From positions 1 through 49,599 of the forward strand of contig CAMCRC010000011.1 of assembly GCA_945877175.1 (NCBI GenBank): DNA of 49,599 nucleotides, in the 5' to 3' direction. A program made the translations under genes and the position numbers. The notes under the pieces are model-generated. The model had not been told where the DNA came from, searched no databases, and saw only the letters and a list, made by a program, of their open reading frames with translations. Source of the DNA: Klebsiella pneumoniae. GTDB taxonomy: Bacteria > Pseudomonadota > Gammaproteobacteria > Pseudomonadales > Pseudohongiellaceae. Below are positions 25,610 through 37,831 of this stretch, piece by piece. Every line of letters begins with the position of its first letter. Position 1 is the first letter of the stretch.

Positions 25610-27710
25610 TTGCGTCCCGCTCAGAGAAGGTGCTTCCACTGCGCGCCAGCCTCTCCAGCAAGGGCGCCGGCTTCCAGTACTCTTCGCCCAGCTCCCTGCC
25701 GAACCGCACGATGGTGTCGTACACGGACTTCAGACCCACCTCGTCCGCGAAGAACATTGGCCCGCCCTTCGCGCTCGGGAACGCATAGCCGTACACATAC
25801 ACGATGTCGATGTCGCCCGGGCGCTGCGCTATGCCCTCTTCCAGGATCAGCGCGCCCTCGTTGATCAGCGGATAGAACAGCCGCGCGACGATCTCGTCCT
25901 GGCTGATCTCGCGGCGCACGATGCCCAGCCTGTCAGCATGTGCGCGGATCAGCGCATCCACCTCGGGGTCACTTTGGCGGGCGCGGGTCTGCGGGTCGTA
26001 ACGGTAATAGCCCGCTCCGGATTTCTGGCCCAGTCGTCCCGATTCCACCAGCGCCGAGCCCACACAATGGGTGGCCGGATCAATCACTTCCCCCACCGCC
26101 TCGCGGGCCTGCCGCGCCTTGTAGCCGATGTCCAGGCCGGCCAGATCGCTCATCGCCAGCGGGCCCATGGCCATGCCGAAAGCCTCGGCGGCGGCGTCCA
26201 CCTGGGCAGGACTGGCGCCGTCCAGCAGCAGCATGTGCGCCTGACGCCCGTAGCCCTCAAGCATGCGGTTGCCAATAAAGCCATAGCACACGCGTGAGAG
26301 CGCACAGACCTTGCCAATCTTGCGGCCCACCTGCATGGCCGTGGCCAGCACGTCGTTCGCCGTCTTTTCGCCGCGCACCACTTCCAGCAGTTTCATCACA
26401 TTGGCCGGACTGAAGAAGTGCATGCCCAGCACGTCCTGGGGCCGGCTGGTCACGGCGCCGATGTCGTCGATGTTCTGGTACGACGTGTTCGAGGCCAGGA
26501 TGGCGCCGCGCTTGCACACGGCGTCCAGCTTGCGGAACACCTCCTTCTTCACGTCAGGGTTCTCGAACACTGCCTCGATCACCAGGTCCATGTCGGCAAG
26601 GTCCTCATAGGCCGTGCTGCCGGTGATCAGCTGCAGGCGCTGCTGCATCTCGGCTTCGCTCATCTTGCCTTTCTGCACGGTGATCGCGTAATTCTTGCGG
26701 ATGATGCCCAGGCCCCGTTCCAGTGCCTCCTGACCGATCTCCAGCAGCGTGACCGGCACGCCCACATTGGCGAAACACATGGCGATGCCGCCTCCCATGG
26801 TGCCGCCGCCGATGATGGCGACGCGCCGGATGTCCCGCACCGGCGTGTCGGCCGGCAAGTCCTTGATCTTCGCTGCTTCGCGCTCGGCGAAGAAAATGTG
26901 CCGCATGGCACGGGACTCGGAAGAGTTCAGCAGCTCAAGGAACAGGTCGCGTTCACGAATCAGGCCGTGGTCCATCGGCAGGGTCACGGCGGCTTCCACG
27001 GCACTCACGATGCGGTCGGGCGCAATCTGCCCGCGGGCGCGTTCGGCCAGCTTGCGCCGGTAGTTGTCGAAGAAGCCGGGTTCCAGCGTGTGGGCATTGA
27101 GGGTGATGTCGCGCACGCGCTTGAGCAGGGCGCCAGAGTCCACCAGGTCGCGGGCATAGGCGATGGCGCTCTCGCGCAGATTCTCGTCCGGCAGCACTTC
27201 GTCGATCAGGTTCAGGTCGGCTGCCTCGGCGGCACTCAGGGGATTGCCACTGGTGATGATCTCCAGCGCAGCCTTCACACCGGCAAGACGCGGCACACGC
27301 TGCGTGCCCCCGGCGCCGGGCAGCAGGCCCAGCTTCACTTCCGGCAGGCCCACCTTGGCAGAGGGCACGGCGCAGCGGTAATGACAGGCCAGCGCGGTCT
27401 CGAAACCGCCACCCAGGGCCGTGCCGTGAATGGCCGCCACGATCAGCTTGCGGGAGTTCTCCAGCGCGGCCAGCACGTCGGGCAGGAACGGCGCCAGGGG
27501 CGGCTTGCCGAACTCGGTGATGTCAGCCCCGGCAATGAAGGTGCGGCCGGCGCACAGCAGCACCAGCCCCTCGCTGGCATCCTTCTGGGCGGCGGTGATC
27601 GCGTCGAGCAGTCCCTGCCGCAGCGCCTGGGAGAGCGCGTTCACGGGTGGATTGTTGACGGTGATGACGCCAATGGTGTCGATGAGTTCGTAACTGACCA
27701 CGCTGGACAT
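25602..27710 (-). CDS. Bifunctional enoyl-CoA hydratase/3-hydroxyacyl-CoA dehydrogenase
   Basis: A 702-residue FadB/FadJ-like enzyme catalysing the second and third steps of fatty-acid beta-oxidation. Residues about 1-190 are the crotonase domain, with [22 protein letters not shown] and [13 protein letters not shown] (oxyanion and acidic residues) and [16 protein letters not shown]. From about 290 comes the NAD-binding domain with [10 protein letters not shown], and then [17 protein letters not shown] with the catalytic histidine. The architecture without a long isomerase linker is closer to the peroxisomal-type and FadJ group than to FadB. The start at 27710 has a strong AGGGGG site; the frame to 27770 is not used. 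A thiolase gene lies 46 bp upstream, so the two form an operon. The last two codons overlap the palindrome arm. Confidence 0.92.
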   Translation of the reverse strand: MSSVVSYELIDTIGVITVNNPPVNALSQALRQGLLDAITAAQKDASEGLVLLCAGRTFIAGADITEFGKPPLAPFLPDVLAALENSRKLIVAAIHGTALGGGFETALACHYRCAVPSAKVGLPEVKLGLLPGAGGTQRVPRLAGVKAALEIITSGNPLSAAEAADLNLIDEVLPDENLRESAIAYARDLVDSGALLKRVRDITLNAHTLEPGFFDNYRRKLAERARGQIAPDRIVSAVEAAVTLPMDHGLIRERDLFLELLNSSESRAMRHIFFAEREAAKIKDLPADTPVRDIRRVAIIGGGTMGGGIAMCFANVGVPVTLLEIGQEALERGLGIIRKNYAITVQKGKMSEAEMQQRLQLITGSTAYEDLADMDLVIEAVFENPDVKKEVFRKLDAVCKRGAILASNTSYQNIDDIGAVTSRPQDVLGMHFFSPANVMKLLEVVRGEKTANDVLATAMQVGRKIGKVCALSRVCYGFIGNRMLEGYGRQAHMLLLDGASPAQVDAAAEAFGMAMGPLAMSDLAGLDIGYKARQAREAVGEVIDPATHCVGSALVESGRLGQKSGAGYYRYDPQTRARQSDPEVDALIRAHADRLGIVRREISQDEIVARLFYPLINEGALILEEGIAQRPGDIDIVYVYGYAFPSAKGGPMFFADEVGLKSVYDTIVRFGRELGEEYWKPAPLLERLARSGSTFSERDANR

Positions 27711-27756
27711 GAGTGCCCCCCTTTTCACGCGTGTGAGTGTTGTCGTGCGTGTTTTC

Positions 27757-28968
27757 CTAGAGTCGTTCAATAATCACGGCCACTCCCTGACCGATGCCGA
27801 TACACAGACTCACCAGCGCGAAATTCCCGCCCGTGCGTTCCAGCTGCCGCAGCGCGGTAAGCACCAGCCTGGCGCCCGAGGCCCCCAGCGGGTGACCCAC
27901 GGCGATGGCCCCGCCATTGGGGTTGACACGCGGGTCGGCAAAGTCGATGCCCAGTTGCCGCAGACAGCCCAGCACCTGGGTGGCAAACGCTTCGTTGATC
28001 TCGATGACATCCATATCGCCCAGGGTCAGTCCGGCACGAGCCAGCGCCTTGCGCGCGGCGAACACCGGGCCCAGGCCCATCAGTCGTGGCTCCACTCCGG
28101 CAATGGCGCCAGCCACGAGACGAGCCCGTGGCCGCGCGCCGCGGGCTTCGCCGATGGCGCGATTGCCAATGATCAGCGCGGCGGCGCCATCGTTGATGCC
28201 CGAGGCATTACCCGCCGTCACCACACCGCCGTCGAACAGTGGCGAAAGACGCTCCAGGGCCTGCAGCGTGGACTCCGGACGCGGATGCTCGTCTTCACTG
28301 ACGACCAGCGACGGCTGCTTGCGCCCCTGGGGCACCTCGGTGGGGATGATCTCGCCCTGAAAGAACCCGGCGACGCGCGCCAGTTCATAGCGGGCCTGGG
28401 AAAGAGCCGCGAAAGCATCGCTGTCGACGCGGGAGATGCCCAGCTCGCGGGCGATGTTGTCGGCTGTCTGGGGCATGGTGTCGCTGCCGAAGGCGGCGGC
28501 GAAACGCGGGTTGGTGAAGCGGGCACCCAGGGTGCTGTCGGCCAGCTGCTGGCCGCGGTCATAGGCACTGGTGGCCTTGGAAAGGATAAGGGGCGCGCGG
28601 CTCATGGACTCCACGCCACCCGCGATGAACAGCCCGCCCTCGCGGCACTTCACCCCCCGCGCGGCGTCCAGCACCGCCGCCAGGCCCGAGCCGCACAGCC
28701 GGTTCACGGTCAGCCCGCCCACACTGGCGGGCAGTCCGGCCAGCTGCGCAGCGAAGCGGCCCACATTGCGGCAGTCTTCGCCGGCCTGATTGGTGTTGCC
28801 GATGATGACGTCTTCATAGGCCGCGCCGGGAAAGGCGTTGCGAGCCACGAGCGTCTTGAGAACATGGGCGAGGAGGTCATCGGGGCGCAGTGCTGCCAGC
28901 GCACCTCCCTGACGACCGAAGGCGCTGCGTGCGCCGTCGTACACATAGGCGTCCAGAATTTCAGTCAT
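27757..28968 (-). CDS. Acetyl-CoA acyltransferase (thiolase)
   Basis: A 403-residue thiolase that cleaves 3-oxoacyl-CoA in the last beta-oxidation step. The active-site cysteine is in NRLCGSGLAAV, the histidine in GGAIAVGHPLGASGAR, and the second cysteine in SLCIGIGQGVAVI at the end. The start at 28968 (MTEILDAYVYDGARS) is where family similarity begins. The upstream extension to 29052 is rich in cysteine and proline, unlike the family. It heads the operon that continues into the hydratase/dehydrogenase gene. FadA and PcaF relatives cannot be told apart by sight, but its place beside a FadB/FadJ-type gene favours fatty acids. Confidence 0.92.
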   Translation of the reverse strand: MTEILDAYVYDGARSAFGRQGGALAALRPDDLLAHVLKTLVARNAFPGAAYEDVIIGNTNQAGEDCRNVGRFAAQLAGLPASVGGLTVNRLCGSGLAAVLDAARGVKCREGGLFIAGGVESMSRAPLILSKATSAYDRGQQLADSTLGARFTNPRFAAAFGSDTMPQTADNIARELGISRVDSDAFAALSQARYELARVAGFFQGEIIPTEVPQGRKQPSLVVSEDEHPRPESTLQALERLSPLFDGGVVTAGNASGINDGAAALIIGNRAIGEARGARPRARLVAGAIAGVEPRLMGLGPVFAARKALARAGLTLGDMDVIEINEAFATQVLGCLRQLGIDFADPRVNPNGGAIAVGHPLGASGARLVLTALRQLERTGGNFALVSLCIGIGQGVAVIIERL

Positions 28969-29333
28969 GATGGCGCTGCTCACTCCGGGGGCGACAGGGG
29001 CGGCCATGGTAGCACACGGCCTGCAAGAGGTGGAATTCGCCAGGCACAGCACTTGGCATTTCGCAACATATTGACAATCAAGGCTTTTTACATTGTTCGC
29101 GACCAGAAATTGCTGGACCAGCGGGCGGCCAACGTGACGCGCTTCGTGCCGGATTGTGGCGTTATCGCGTCCGGGCCTGGCGCATTATCTGCAACATTGA
29201 TGACGAAAAAGTTGCTGTGCTGGTGGTACGCGTTGCTCTCCGCAAGGACGCTTGCACTGGACACCAACACTGCCTCACCTCACGCCGCACTTTCAGATAA
29301 GATCAGCAGCAATCCCATCAGTCGAGCTGTCCT
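28969..29333. other. Intergenic region without recognised content
   Basis: About 365 bp lie between the divergent thiolase and EEP-family genes. It must hold both promoters. I see no convincing paired -35/-10 elements, no FadR- or PsrA-like site and no repeat. A short dyad (TTGA-CAA-TCAA) lies near 29073. Open frames here are short and not protein-like. Confidence 0.4.
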
Positions 29334-30122
29334 GTGCCCCCCCACGAATTCCGCGTCCTCAGCCTCAACATCCACAAAGGCTTCGCCCTGGGCCCCAAGC
29401 GCTTTGTGCTGAGCAAGATTCGTGAGTGCCTGCGCGAGAGCGGCGCCAGCATCGTGTTTCTGCAGGAAGTGATTGGCGCCAATGCCCGGCACCAGAAGAA
29501 CGTGCGGGCCTGGCCTTCGCAAACGCAGCTGGAATATCTGGCCGACACGGTGTGGACGCACCATGCCTACGGCAAGAACGCCATCTACCAGCACGGGCAT
29601 CACGGCAACGCCATACTCAGCGAGCTGCCCTTCGTGCGCTGGGACAACATCGACGCGTCGATCCTGAGTTTCTCGCAGCGCGGCTTCCTGCACGGCACCA
29701 TCGAGGGCGGCATGCACCTGATCTGCGTGCATCTGGGGCTGTTCGAGCGCGAGCGGCAGCTGCAGATCGCGCATCTGATCGAACACATCACCCGCACGGT
29801 GGGGCCGGACGAGCCGCTGATTCTGGCCGGCGACTTCAATGACTGGCGCCTGCAGGGGCACCGCCGCCTTGTCGACGCCCTGGGCGTGGAAGAAGTGCAC
29901 GAGGCCATCATGGGCAAGCCCGCACGCACCTATCCTGCCTTTCTGCCACTCCTGGCCATGGACCGCATCTATGTGCGCGGGCTGCGCATCGGCCACTGCC
30001 GCAGCATCGCCGGGGAGCACTGGCGCAATTTTTCCGACCACCGGGCGCTGGTAACAGACCTGCTGCTGGAATTCACTCCAGTGGTGCCCCAGACCTCTGT
30101 GATCACGGAGCGGGCCTCATGA
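29334..30122 (+). CDS. Endonuclease/exonuclease/phosphatase family protein, YbhP-like
   Basis: A 262-residue EEP-superfamily metal-dependent phosphoesterase. It shows SLNIHKGF (metal-binding Asn), VFLQEVIG (metal Glu), HGHHGNAILS, LICVHLGLFERER, LAGDFNDWR (the D-x-N motif) and SDHRALV (the terminal Asp-His). All catalytic positions are therefore present. The start is GTG at 29334, directly ahead of the first strand. Its stop overlaps the cardiolipin synthase start as ATGA. This matches the E. coli arrangement where ybhP neighbours clsB, so a role in phospholipid metabolism is likely, although the substrate is unknown. Confidence 0.87.
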   Translation: MPPHEFRVLSLNIHKGFALGPKRFVLSKIRECLRESGASIVFLQEVIGANARHQKNVRAWPSQTQLEYLADTVWTHHAYGKNAIYQHGHHGNAILSELPFVRWDNIDASILSFSQRGFLHGTIEGGMHLICVHLGLFERERQLQIAHLIEHITRTVGPDEPLILAGDFNDWRLQGHRRLVDALGVEEVHEAIMGKPARTYPAFLPLLAMDRIYVRGLRIGHCRSIAGEHWRNFSDHRALVTDLLLEFTPVVPQTSVITERAS

Positions 30123-31537
30123 ACACGACTACGGCCCTGCTCTGGATTGCCCCGCCCGTTCTGCTGGTCATCTCGCTGCTGGCGTCAGCCCATGCACTGC
30201 TCAACAAGCGCGATTCCCGCGCCGCCTTCGGCTGGATTGCCGTGTGCATGAGCCTGCCTTTGGGTGGGCCGATCCTCTATCTGATCTTCGGCATCAACCG
30301 CGTGAACGCCGCGGCGCGCCGCCACTACATCACCAAGCTGCCCAAGGACGCGACAGGCACGTTCCCTACGCCCAGCGGCACGCAGTTCCGTCCGCTGTCG
30401 CTGGTCGGTGAGAACGTGGTGGGCAAGGGCCTGACCGCCTGCGACGAAGTGCTGGTGCTGGAAAATGGCGAAGCGCTGTATCCCGCCATGCTGGAAGCCA
30501 TCGCCCAGGCGCGCCACAAGGTGCTGCTTTACACCTATCTGTTCGACAGGGACAACACGGGGGCGCAATTTGTCGATGCGCTATGCGCGGCACGCGACCG
30601 GGGACTGGAGGTCAAGGTGATCATCGACGGCATGGGCGAGTGGCTGAGCGCCGGGCGCATTGGCCCCGTGCTGAAGAAGTGCGGGCTGGAGTTCACGCGC
30701 TTCAACCCCGTGACGCTGTACCCGCCGGCCCTGAACCTGAACCTGCGCAGCCACCGCAAACTGCTGATCATCGACAATGACTTTGCCTTCACCGGCGGTG
30801 CCAACATCGGCGACCGTCACCTGGCGGGGCGCACCGACAGCCCTCACCGTGTGCTGGACATCCACTTCCGGCTGCGCGGGCGCATTGTCGATGAACTGGA
30901 ATGGGCCTTCCGCCGCGACTGGCATTACTGCAAGGAGACGCGCCAGCTGCGCCCCTTCACCCACACCAATCCGCCGCGCCCGGATGCCCCGGTGTGGAGC
31001 CGGCTGGTGCTGGACGGCCCCAACAAGGCGCTCGACCGTCTCAATGATCTGATGATAGGCGTGATCAGTGCGGCGCAGCAGCGGGTGTGGATCATGACGC
31101 CCTATTTTCTGCCTGGCCTGGACTTGATCGGCGCCCTGATCGGCGCGCGACTGCGCGGTGTCGACGTGCAGATCCTGCTGCCGGGCGTCAACAACATCAA
31201 GCCGGCCCACTGGGCCTCGCGCAACATCCTGCGGCAGTTGCTCGCGAACGACATCCCCATCCACTACCAGCCGCCACCCTTCATCCACAGCAAGTTGCTG
31301 CTGATCGACTCGCATTACTCGCTGATCGGCTCGGCCAACATGGATCCGCGCAGTCTGCGCCTGAATTACGAGCTGGGCGTGGAGCTGTTCAGTGCTCCCG
31401 TGAATGCGCAGCTGGCGACTTACTTCGAGGGCCGCAAGGCTCTCTCGCACCCGGTGACGGAGGACGAAATCAGCAAGCGTCCGCTGCTGGAGCAGCTGCG
31501 GGACTCCCTCGCGTGGCTGTTCTCACCCTATCTTTGA
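30119..31537 (+). CDS. cls: Cardiolipin synthase (phospholipase D type)
   Basis: A 472-residue membrane enzyme joining two phosphatidylglycerols into cardiolipin. Two N-terminal membrane segments (about 5-25 and 38-58) are followed by two H-x-K-x4-D motifs: HRKLLIIDNDFAFTGG at about residue 213 and HSKLLLIDSHYSLIGS at about 395. This architecture is like ClsA, although its gene neighbour is the one seen with ClsB. The start overlaps the EEP gene stop (ATGA), implying coupled translation. It ends 112 bp before the universal stress gene. Confidence 0.93.
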   Translation: MNTTTALLWIAPPVLLVISLLASAHALLNKRDSRAAFGWIAVCMSLPLGGPILYLIFGINRVNAAARRHYITKLPKDATGTFPTPSGTQFRPLSLVGENVVGKGLTACDEVLVLENGEALYPAMLEAIAQARHKVLLYTYLFDRDNTGAQFVDALCAARDRGLEVKVIIDGMGEWLSAGRIGPVLKKCGLEFTRFNPVTLYPPALNLNLRSHRKLLIIDNDFAFTGGANIGDRHLAGRTDSPHRVLDIHFRLRGRIVDELEWAFRRDWHYCKETRQLRPFTHTNPPRPDAPVWSRLVLDGPNKALDRLNDLMIGVISAAQQRVWIMTPYFLPGLDLIGALIGARLRGVDVQILLPGVNNIKPAHWASRNILRQLLANDIPIHYQPPPFIHSKLLLIDSHYSLIGSANMDPRSLRLNYELGVELFSAPVNAQLATYFEGRKALSHPVTEDEISKRPLLEQLRDSLAWLFSPYL

Positions 31538-31649
31538 GGCATGTCAAAGGCTGGGCCCGTGCCGCTTCTAATGGCAGGTGCTTGTCGATTACACTCGATT
31601 CATGGCCACTTCCGGCACCTGCCGGAGGCCACTCAAGAGGAATCCCGTC

Positions 31650-34111
<2,462 letters not shown>

Positions 34112-34117
34112 GGTCAC

Positions 34118-35713
34118 TCACCAGGCAAGGGCACTCAGCATGTCGAGCGACGGCTTGTAGACGCTGGTCTCCACGTCCAGCAGGCCCAGCACGGTATGGA
34201 AGTAGTTGTCATGGCTCACGGGCTGCACACTGCCCAGCACCAAGGCTGCACGCTCCCCGGTCGTGAACGGCTGGCCCCGCCAGAAGAACGCTGACACATG
34301 GGTCTGTGCTTCCGGCGCCAACCGGTAAGGCAGGCCGTGCAGGTACACGCCGTACTCCCCCAGCGATTCGCCGTGGTCACTCATGTACAGCATCGAGGTG
34401 GCGAACTCCCCTTCATACGGTTTCAGAAAGCCGATCACCTGCGTGAGGAAATAGTCGGTGTATACCAGCGCATTGTCGTAGGCGTTGCGAATCTCTTCCT
34501 GCGTGCAGGCGCTCAGCTCATTGGTGTTGCAGGTGGGCGTAAACGTCGCGAAGTCCGCCGGGTAGCGCTTGAAGTACGCAGGCCCGTGATTGCCCATCTG
34601 ATGCAGCACCACAACGACGTCGCCTCTGGGCGTTTCGCGGATGAACGCATCCAGGCCACTCAACATGCCCACGTCGCGACACTCGGTATCGCAGGCCGGG
34701 TTGACGTCCGGGCTGCGAAAGTCTGTAAACGCCACGCCGGTTGCCACGCCTTTCGAATCGGAATTGTTGTCCCGCCACAGCACGCGGGTGCCGGCGTGGG
34801 CCAGCACATCCAGCACGTTCTCCTGCGCCAGGGTGGTTTGCAGATCGAAGTCGGATTGCTCAACAGCCGAAAACATGCAGGGCAGCGAGTAGGCTGTGGA
34901 GGTAGCACAGGAATGTGCATTCTTGAAACTGACCACGCCTTCTGCAGCGAGCAAGGGGTTGGTATTGCGTTCATAACCGTTCAGTTGCCAATGATCGCCT
35001 CGGGCCGCCTCGCCGGCCACCAGTATGAGCAGCTTGCGGCGGGTGTCAGTGCGCGTCACGTGCGCGTCGAGCCCCACGGACTGTCGCACAAGCACGCCTT
35101 GCGTGCCGATTTCCTGATTCAGGAACCGGCTCGCCCCGTAGATCATCGACAAGGGATTGGAGTAGTAACGCAACGCTTTGTGTTCGCGAATGAAGCCCGT
35201 GTATTCCTCGCTCATGGCAAACACATTGCCGCCCGTCAGCGCCACCAGCAACAAGATCAGTTTCACGCGGCTGGCCAATTCCTCGCGAAAGGGCCTGCAC
35301 TGCACTTTCCAGCGGTAGACCAGCCACGCCGGCAGCACGCCCAGACCGAGGAAGTACAGCAGCAGCCTGGCATTGAGCAGGTCGCCTGTTTCGCGCATGT
35401 CGGTCATCGCACTGTTGCGAATCATGGAATCGTCGATCACCACGTTGTAGCTGTCCATGAAGTAGGCAGCCATGGCAGCCAGCGGGAACAGCAGCACCAG
35501 CAGGGGTTTGAAGGTCAGCCGGTTCAGCACCAGGCTGAGAAACAAGGCAATGGTGGTCGTCAGCAGCAAGGCAAACGACAGGAAGAACAAGGGGTTCTCC
35601 AGCAAGGGATAGACTGCCAGTGAATTACGAAAGAATGCGGCGTTGTAGCAGACAGCGAAGACTACTGCGACCACCAGCACGGGAAGGGTACTGCCTCGGT
35701 ACACACTGCGCAT
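34118..35713 (-). CDS. eptA: Lipid A phosphoethanolamine transferase
   Basis: A 531-residue inner-membrane enzyme that adds phosphoethanolamine to lipid A, lowering the negative charge and the sensitivity to cationic peptides. Five N-terminal membrane helices (to about residue 185) precede a periplasmic sulfatase-fold domain. The metal Glu is in VAGEAARGDHW (usually GET; here GEA), the catalytic Thr in ATSTAYSLPCMFS, and the metal Asp-His in YMSDHGESLGEYG, with the later His in LHGLPY. All needed residues are present, plus several cysteines typical of the family. The start has GGGAG upstream. The gene is divergent from a PAP2 phosphatase and shares with it a perfect PmrA-type box, so it is probably controlled by a PmrAB-like system encoded elsewhere. 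Confidence 0.9.
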   Translation of the reverse strand: MRSVYRGSTLPVLVVAVVFAVCYNAAFFRNSLAVYPLLENPLFFLSFALLLTTTIALFLSLVLNRLTFKPLLVLLFPLAAMAAYFMDSYNVVIDDSMIRNSAMTDMRETGDLLNARLLLYFLGLGVLPAWLVYRWKVQCRPFREELASRVKLILLLVALTGGNVFAMSEEYTGFIREHKALRYYSNPLSMIYGASRFLNQEIGTQGVLVRQSVGLDAHVTRTDTRRKLLILVAGEAARGDHWQLNGYERNTNPLLAAEGVVSFKNAHSCATSTAYSLPCMFSAVEQSDFDLQTTLAQENVLDVLAHAGTRVLWRDNNSDSKGVATGVAFTDFRSPDVNPACDTECRDVGMLSGLDAFIRETPRGDVVVVLHQMGNHGPAYFKRYPADFATFTPTCNTNELSACTQEEIRNAYDNALVYTDYFLTQVIGFLKPYEGEFATSMLYMSDHGESLGEYGVYLHGLPYRLAPEAQTHVSAFFWRGQPFTTGERAALVLGSVQPVSHDNYFHTVLGLLDVETSVYKPSLDMLSALAW

Positions 35714-35742
35714 GCTGGGAACTCCCGGAGACTCGAAAGTGC

Positions 35743-35748
35743 ATTATC
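35743..35748 (-). promoter_or_regulatory. Candidate -10 element for eptA
   Basis: GATAAT on the minus strand matches five of six bases of TATAAT. It lies ten bases downstream of the PmrA-type box and 29 bp ahead of the eptA start codon. The box would take the place of a good -35, as in activator-dependent promoters. Confidence 0.45.
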
Positions 35749-35758
35749 GTCTGTGCGC

Positions 35759-35775
35759 CTTAAGGAAAACTTAAG
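35759..35775. promoter_or_regulatory. PmrA/BasR-type box between eptA and the PAP2 gene
   Basis: CTTAAG-GAAAA-CTTAAG is an exact match to the published PmrA-box form of two CTTAAG-like half-sites with a five-base spacer. Each half-site is itself palindromic, so the box can serve both directions. It sits between divergent genes whose products modify lipid A phosphate groups, which is the expected regulon. No pmrA or pmrB gene is in the window. Confidence 0.75.
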
Positions 35776-35828
35776 AGTGCTCTCGTTAACATGGCGGCCT
35801 GTCATTCACGCCAGGTCCAGACCCTCTA

Positions 35829-36524
35829 ATGCAGAATTCCCTTCGCGCCAACGCCCTGCGCTATGTAGGCTACCCAAGTATTCTCTTCGCCATCGCCCTG
35901 CTGCTGTTGTATGCCACCAACGCTGACCTGCTGCTGGCCGACGCCATCTATGCTTTTGGCGACAAAGGCTGGGTGTTCCGCAATGCCTGGCTCACCAATG
36001 CGCTGATACACGATGGCGGCCGCACGCTGGTGGGAGTAATTGCCGTGGCGCTGCTGACAGCAATCGTGTTGAGCTTGTTCCATCGACCCCTGGCCCGCTG
36101 GCGCGCCAGTCTGATGTTTGCGTTCTGTGCAGCATTTCTCGGCGCAGCGCTGGTGAACATGTTGAAGGAAGTGACCCAGGTGGACTGCCCCTGGGACCTG
36201 GCACGCTATGGCGGGACGAATATATACGTGCCGCTGTTCGGCGAGCGGATTGCGACCCAAGAGCCCGGGCGCTGCTTTCCCGCCGGCCACGCCAGCGCCG
36301 GCTATTGCTGGCTGGGGCTGTTCTTTGTCGCGCGCAGAATGGCCCCGCGCTGGCAACTGCCGGCGGCGCTGGTGCCGCTGACCCTCGGGCTCGTCTTCGG
36401 CGTTGCCCAGCAATGGCGGGGCGCGCACTTCCTGTCCCATGACCTGTGGTCGCTGTATGTCTGCTGGCTGTCCTCAGCCCTGCTGTATCTGCTGACCTTC
36501 CGGAAACGCTTGGTCAATTCTTGA
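35829..36524 (+). CDS. PAP2-family membrane phosphatase
   Basis: A 231-residue membrane phosphatase of the PAP2 superfamily with about six hydrophobic segments. Motif 1 reads KEVTQVDCPWDLARYGG, at about residues 117-133; the usual K-x6-R-P has cysteine in place of arginine, a pattern I recall from a gammaproteobacterial subfamily. Motif 2 is CFPAGHASAG, with the catalytic histidine. Motif 3 is GAHFLSHDLWS. Substrates could be undecaprenyl diphosphate, phosphatidylglycerophosphate or lipid A phosphate. The shared PmrA-type box with eptA favours a lipid A or phosphoethanolamine-related role. No strong ribosome site is seen ahead of ATG 35829. Confidence 0.85.
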   Translation: MQNSLRANALRYVGYPSILFAIALLLLYATNADLLLADAIYAFGDKGWVFRNAWLTNALIHDGGRTLVGVIAVALLTAIVLSLFHRPLARWRASLMFAFCAAFLGAALVNMLKEVTQVDCPWDLARYGGTNIYVPLFGERIATQEPGRCFPAGHASAGYCWLGLFFVARRMAPRWQLPAALVPLTLGLVFGVAQQWRGAHFLSHDLWSLYVCWLSSALLYLLTFRKRLVNS

Positions 36525-36651
36525 TCCAGCGCAACGCAAAACGGCGAGTTTGGCGTAACCTGTCGGAGTCCTGTGGAAAAGGAATGGTCTCCACGCGGCG
36601 ATGAACGGGAAGTCACCCTGTGACCATTCCACATTCTCAAGGAGAGCGCCC

Positions 36652-37773
36652 ATGAATCTCACTGCCTTGCTCCGCATCAGCCCCGCCTGCCCTCTTGTTC
36701 TCGCCATCGCGGCCGCCCTGCCACTGCCAGCCTCCGCTCAGGACACGGGCGCTTACGTCGGCCTCGGCGCGGGCCGCGTCAGCGCCGAGATTGACGACAG
36801 CGGCATCACCTCAACCCTGCAATCCGGCGGCTACGGCGTCAGCCGCCTGAGCACCGCGGATGACGGCAACCACTACAAGGTGCTGGCCGGCTATTCCTTC
36901 CATCCGCACTTCGCACTGGAGGGCAGCTACTTCAATCTGGGCAGCTTCGACTTCGACGCGGACCTGCTGCCCGCTGCCACGCAGAGTGGCAAGGCCGGCA
37001 GCATCAATGGCTTCGCCGTGGACCTGGTGGGCACGCTGCCCCTGCAGGACCAATGGTCCGCCTTTGCCCGCCTGGGTGTGAACAATGCCAAGGCAGGGCA
37101 GCGCTTCAGCGGCACGGCCACAGGCACCGGGCTCCTCAATGATTCGGAGCGCGGCTGGAACCAGAAGTACGGCGTGGGCCTGAGCTATGCCATTAGCGAC
37201 ACCCTGGCGCTGCGCGCGGAGCTGGAACGCTACGACCTGGAAGACAATGCGGTGCTCAAGGACAATGTGGAGACCTTCACGCTGGGCGTGGTCTACCGCT
37301 TCGGTGCCCTCGAGCCAGAGGCCCCGGCAGAACGGGCACCGGTGAGCGTCGCGCCGACCCCGACCCCCGCACCGCCCGCCGCCCTGCCGATCGAACTGAC
37401 ACTGAGCGCCGCCTCCCTCTTCGACTTCGACAGAACCGAAATCAAGCCCGAGGGAGCTCAGGCGCTGGACAAGCTGGTCGCGGACTTGCGCACGCTGGAC
37501 TATGAGCTGGTGCTGGTGACCGGCCACACCGACCGCATCGGTTCGCGCGACTACAACCTGGGCCTGTCGCAGCGCCGCGCCGATGCCGTGAAGGCCTATC
37601 TGGTGAACGCCGGCATTCCGGCAGACCGCATCACCACCCGCGGGGTGAACAGCGATGATCCCGTCACCCGACCTGAAGACTGCCGTGGCACAGGCTCGCC
37701 CCAGGCGCAGATTGCGTGCCTGGCGCCGGATCGCCGCGTGGTGGTGCTGGTGACGGGATCGGAAGAGCCCTGA
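36652..37773 (+). CDS. OmpA-family outer-membrane protein
   Basis: A 373-residue protein with a signal peptide ending near PASAQ. An N-terminal eight-strand barrel (about 25-215; GAYVGLGAGRVSAE to FTLGVVYRFG) is joined by a proline-rich linker (about 225-245) to a C-terminal OmpA domain. That domain has FDFDRTEIKPEG and TGHTDRIGSRDYNLGLSQRR for peptidoglycan binding, plus a cysteine pair in EDCRGTG and IACLAPDRR, the usual OmpA loop. It anchors the outer membrane to the wall. The start at 36652 has AAGGAG upstream; the frame from 36601 would not give a signal peptide at its start. Confidence 0.92.
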   Translation: MNLTALLRISPACPLVLAIAAALPLPASAQDTGAYVGLGAGRVSAEIDDSGITSTLQSGGYGVSRLSTADDGNHYKVLAGYSFHPHFALEGSYFNLGSFDFDADLLPAATQSGKAGSINGFAVDLVGTLPLQDQWSAFARLGVNNAKAGQRFSGTATGTGLLNDSERGWNQKYGVGLSYAISDTLALRAELERYDLEDNAVLKDNVETFTLGVVYRFGALEPEAPAERAPVSVAPTPTPAPPAALPIELTLSAASLFDFDRTEIKPEGAQALDKLVADLRTLDYELVLVTGHTDRIGSRDYNLGLSQRRADAVKAYLVNAGIPADRITTRGVNSDDPVTRPEDCRGTGSPQAQIACLAPDRRVVVLVTGSEEP

Positions 37774-37831
37774 GACAGAATGTCTGCTGCGGGCCGCGTC
37801 GACTTCACGGCCGGCCCGCGCAACAAATCTG

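Noticed and set aside
29053-29333. Remnant gene between thiolase and the EEP phosphatase.
   Set aside because: Neither strand gives a frame with recognisable protein character.
37789-37819. Intrinsic terminator after the OmpA-family gene.
   Set aside because: An 8-bp GC stem exists (37789-37796 with 37812-37819), but the loop is 15 bases and no T-run follows.
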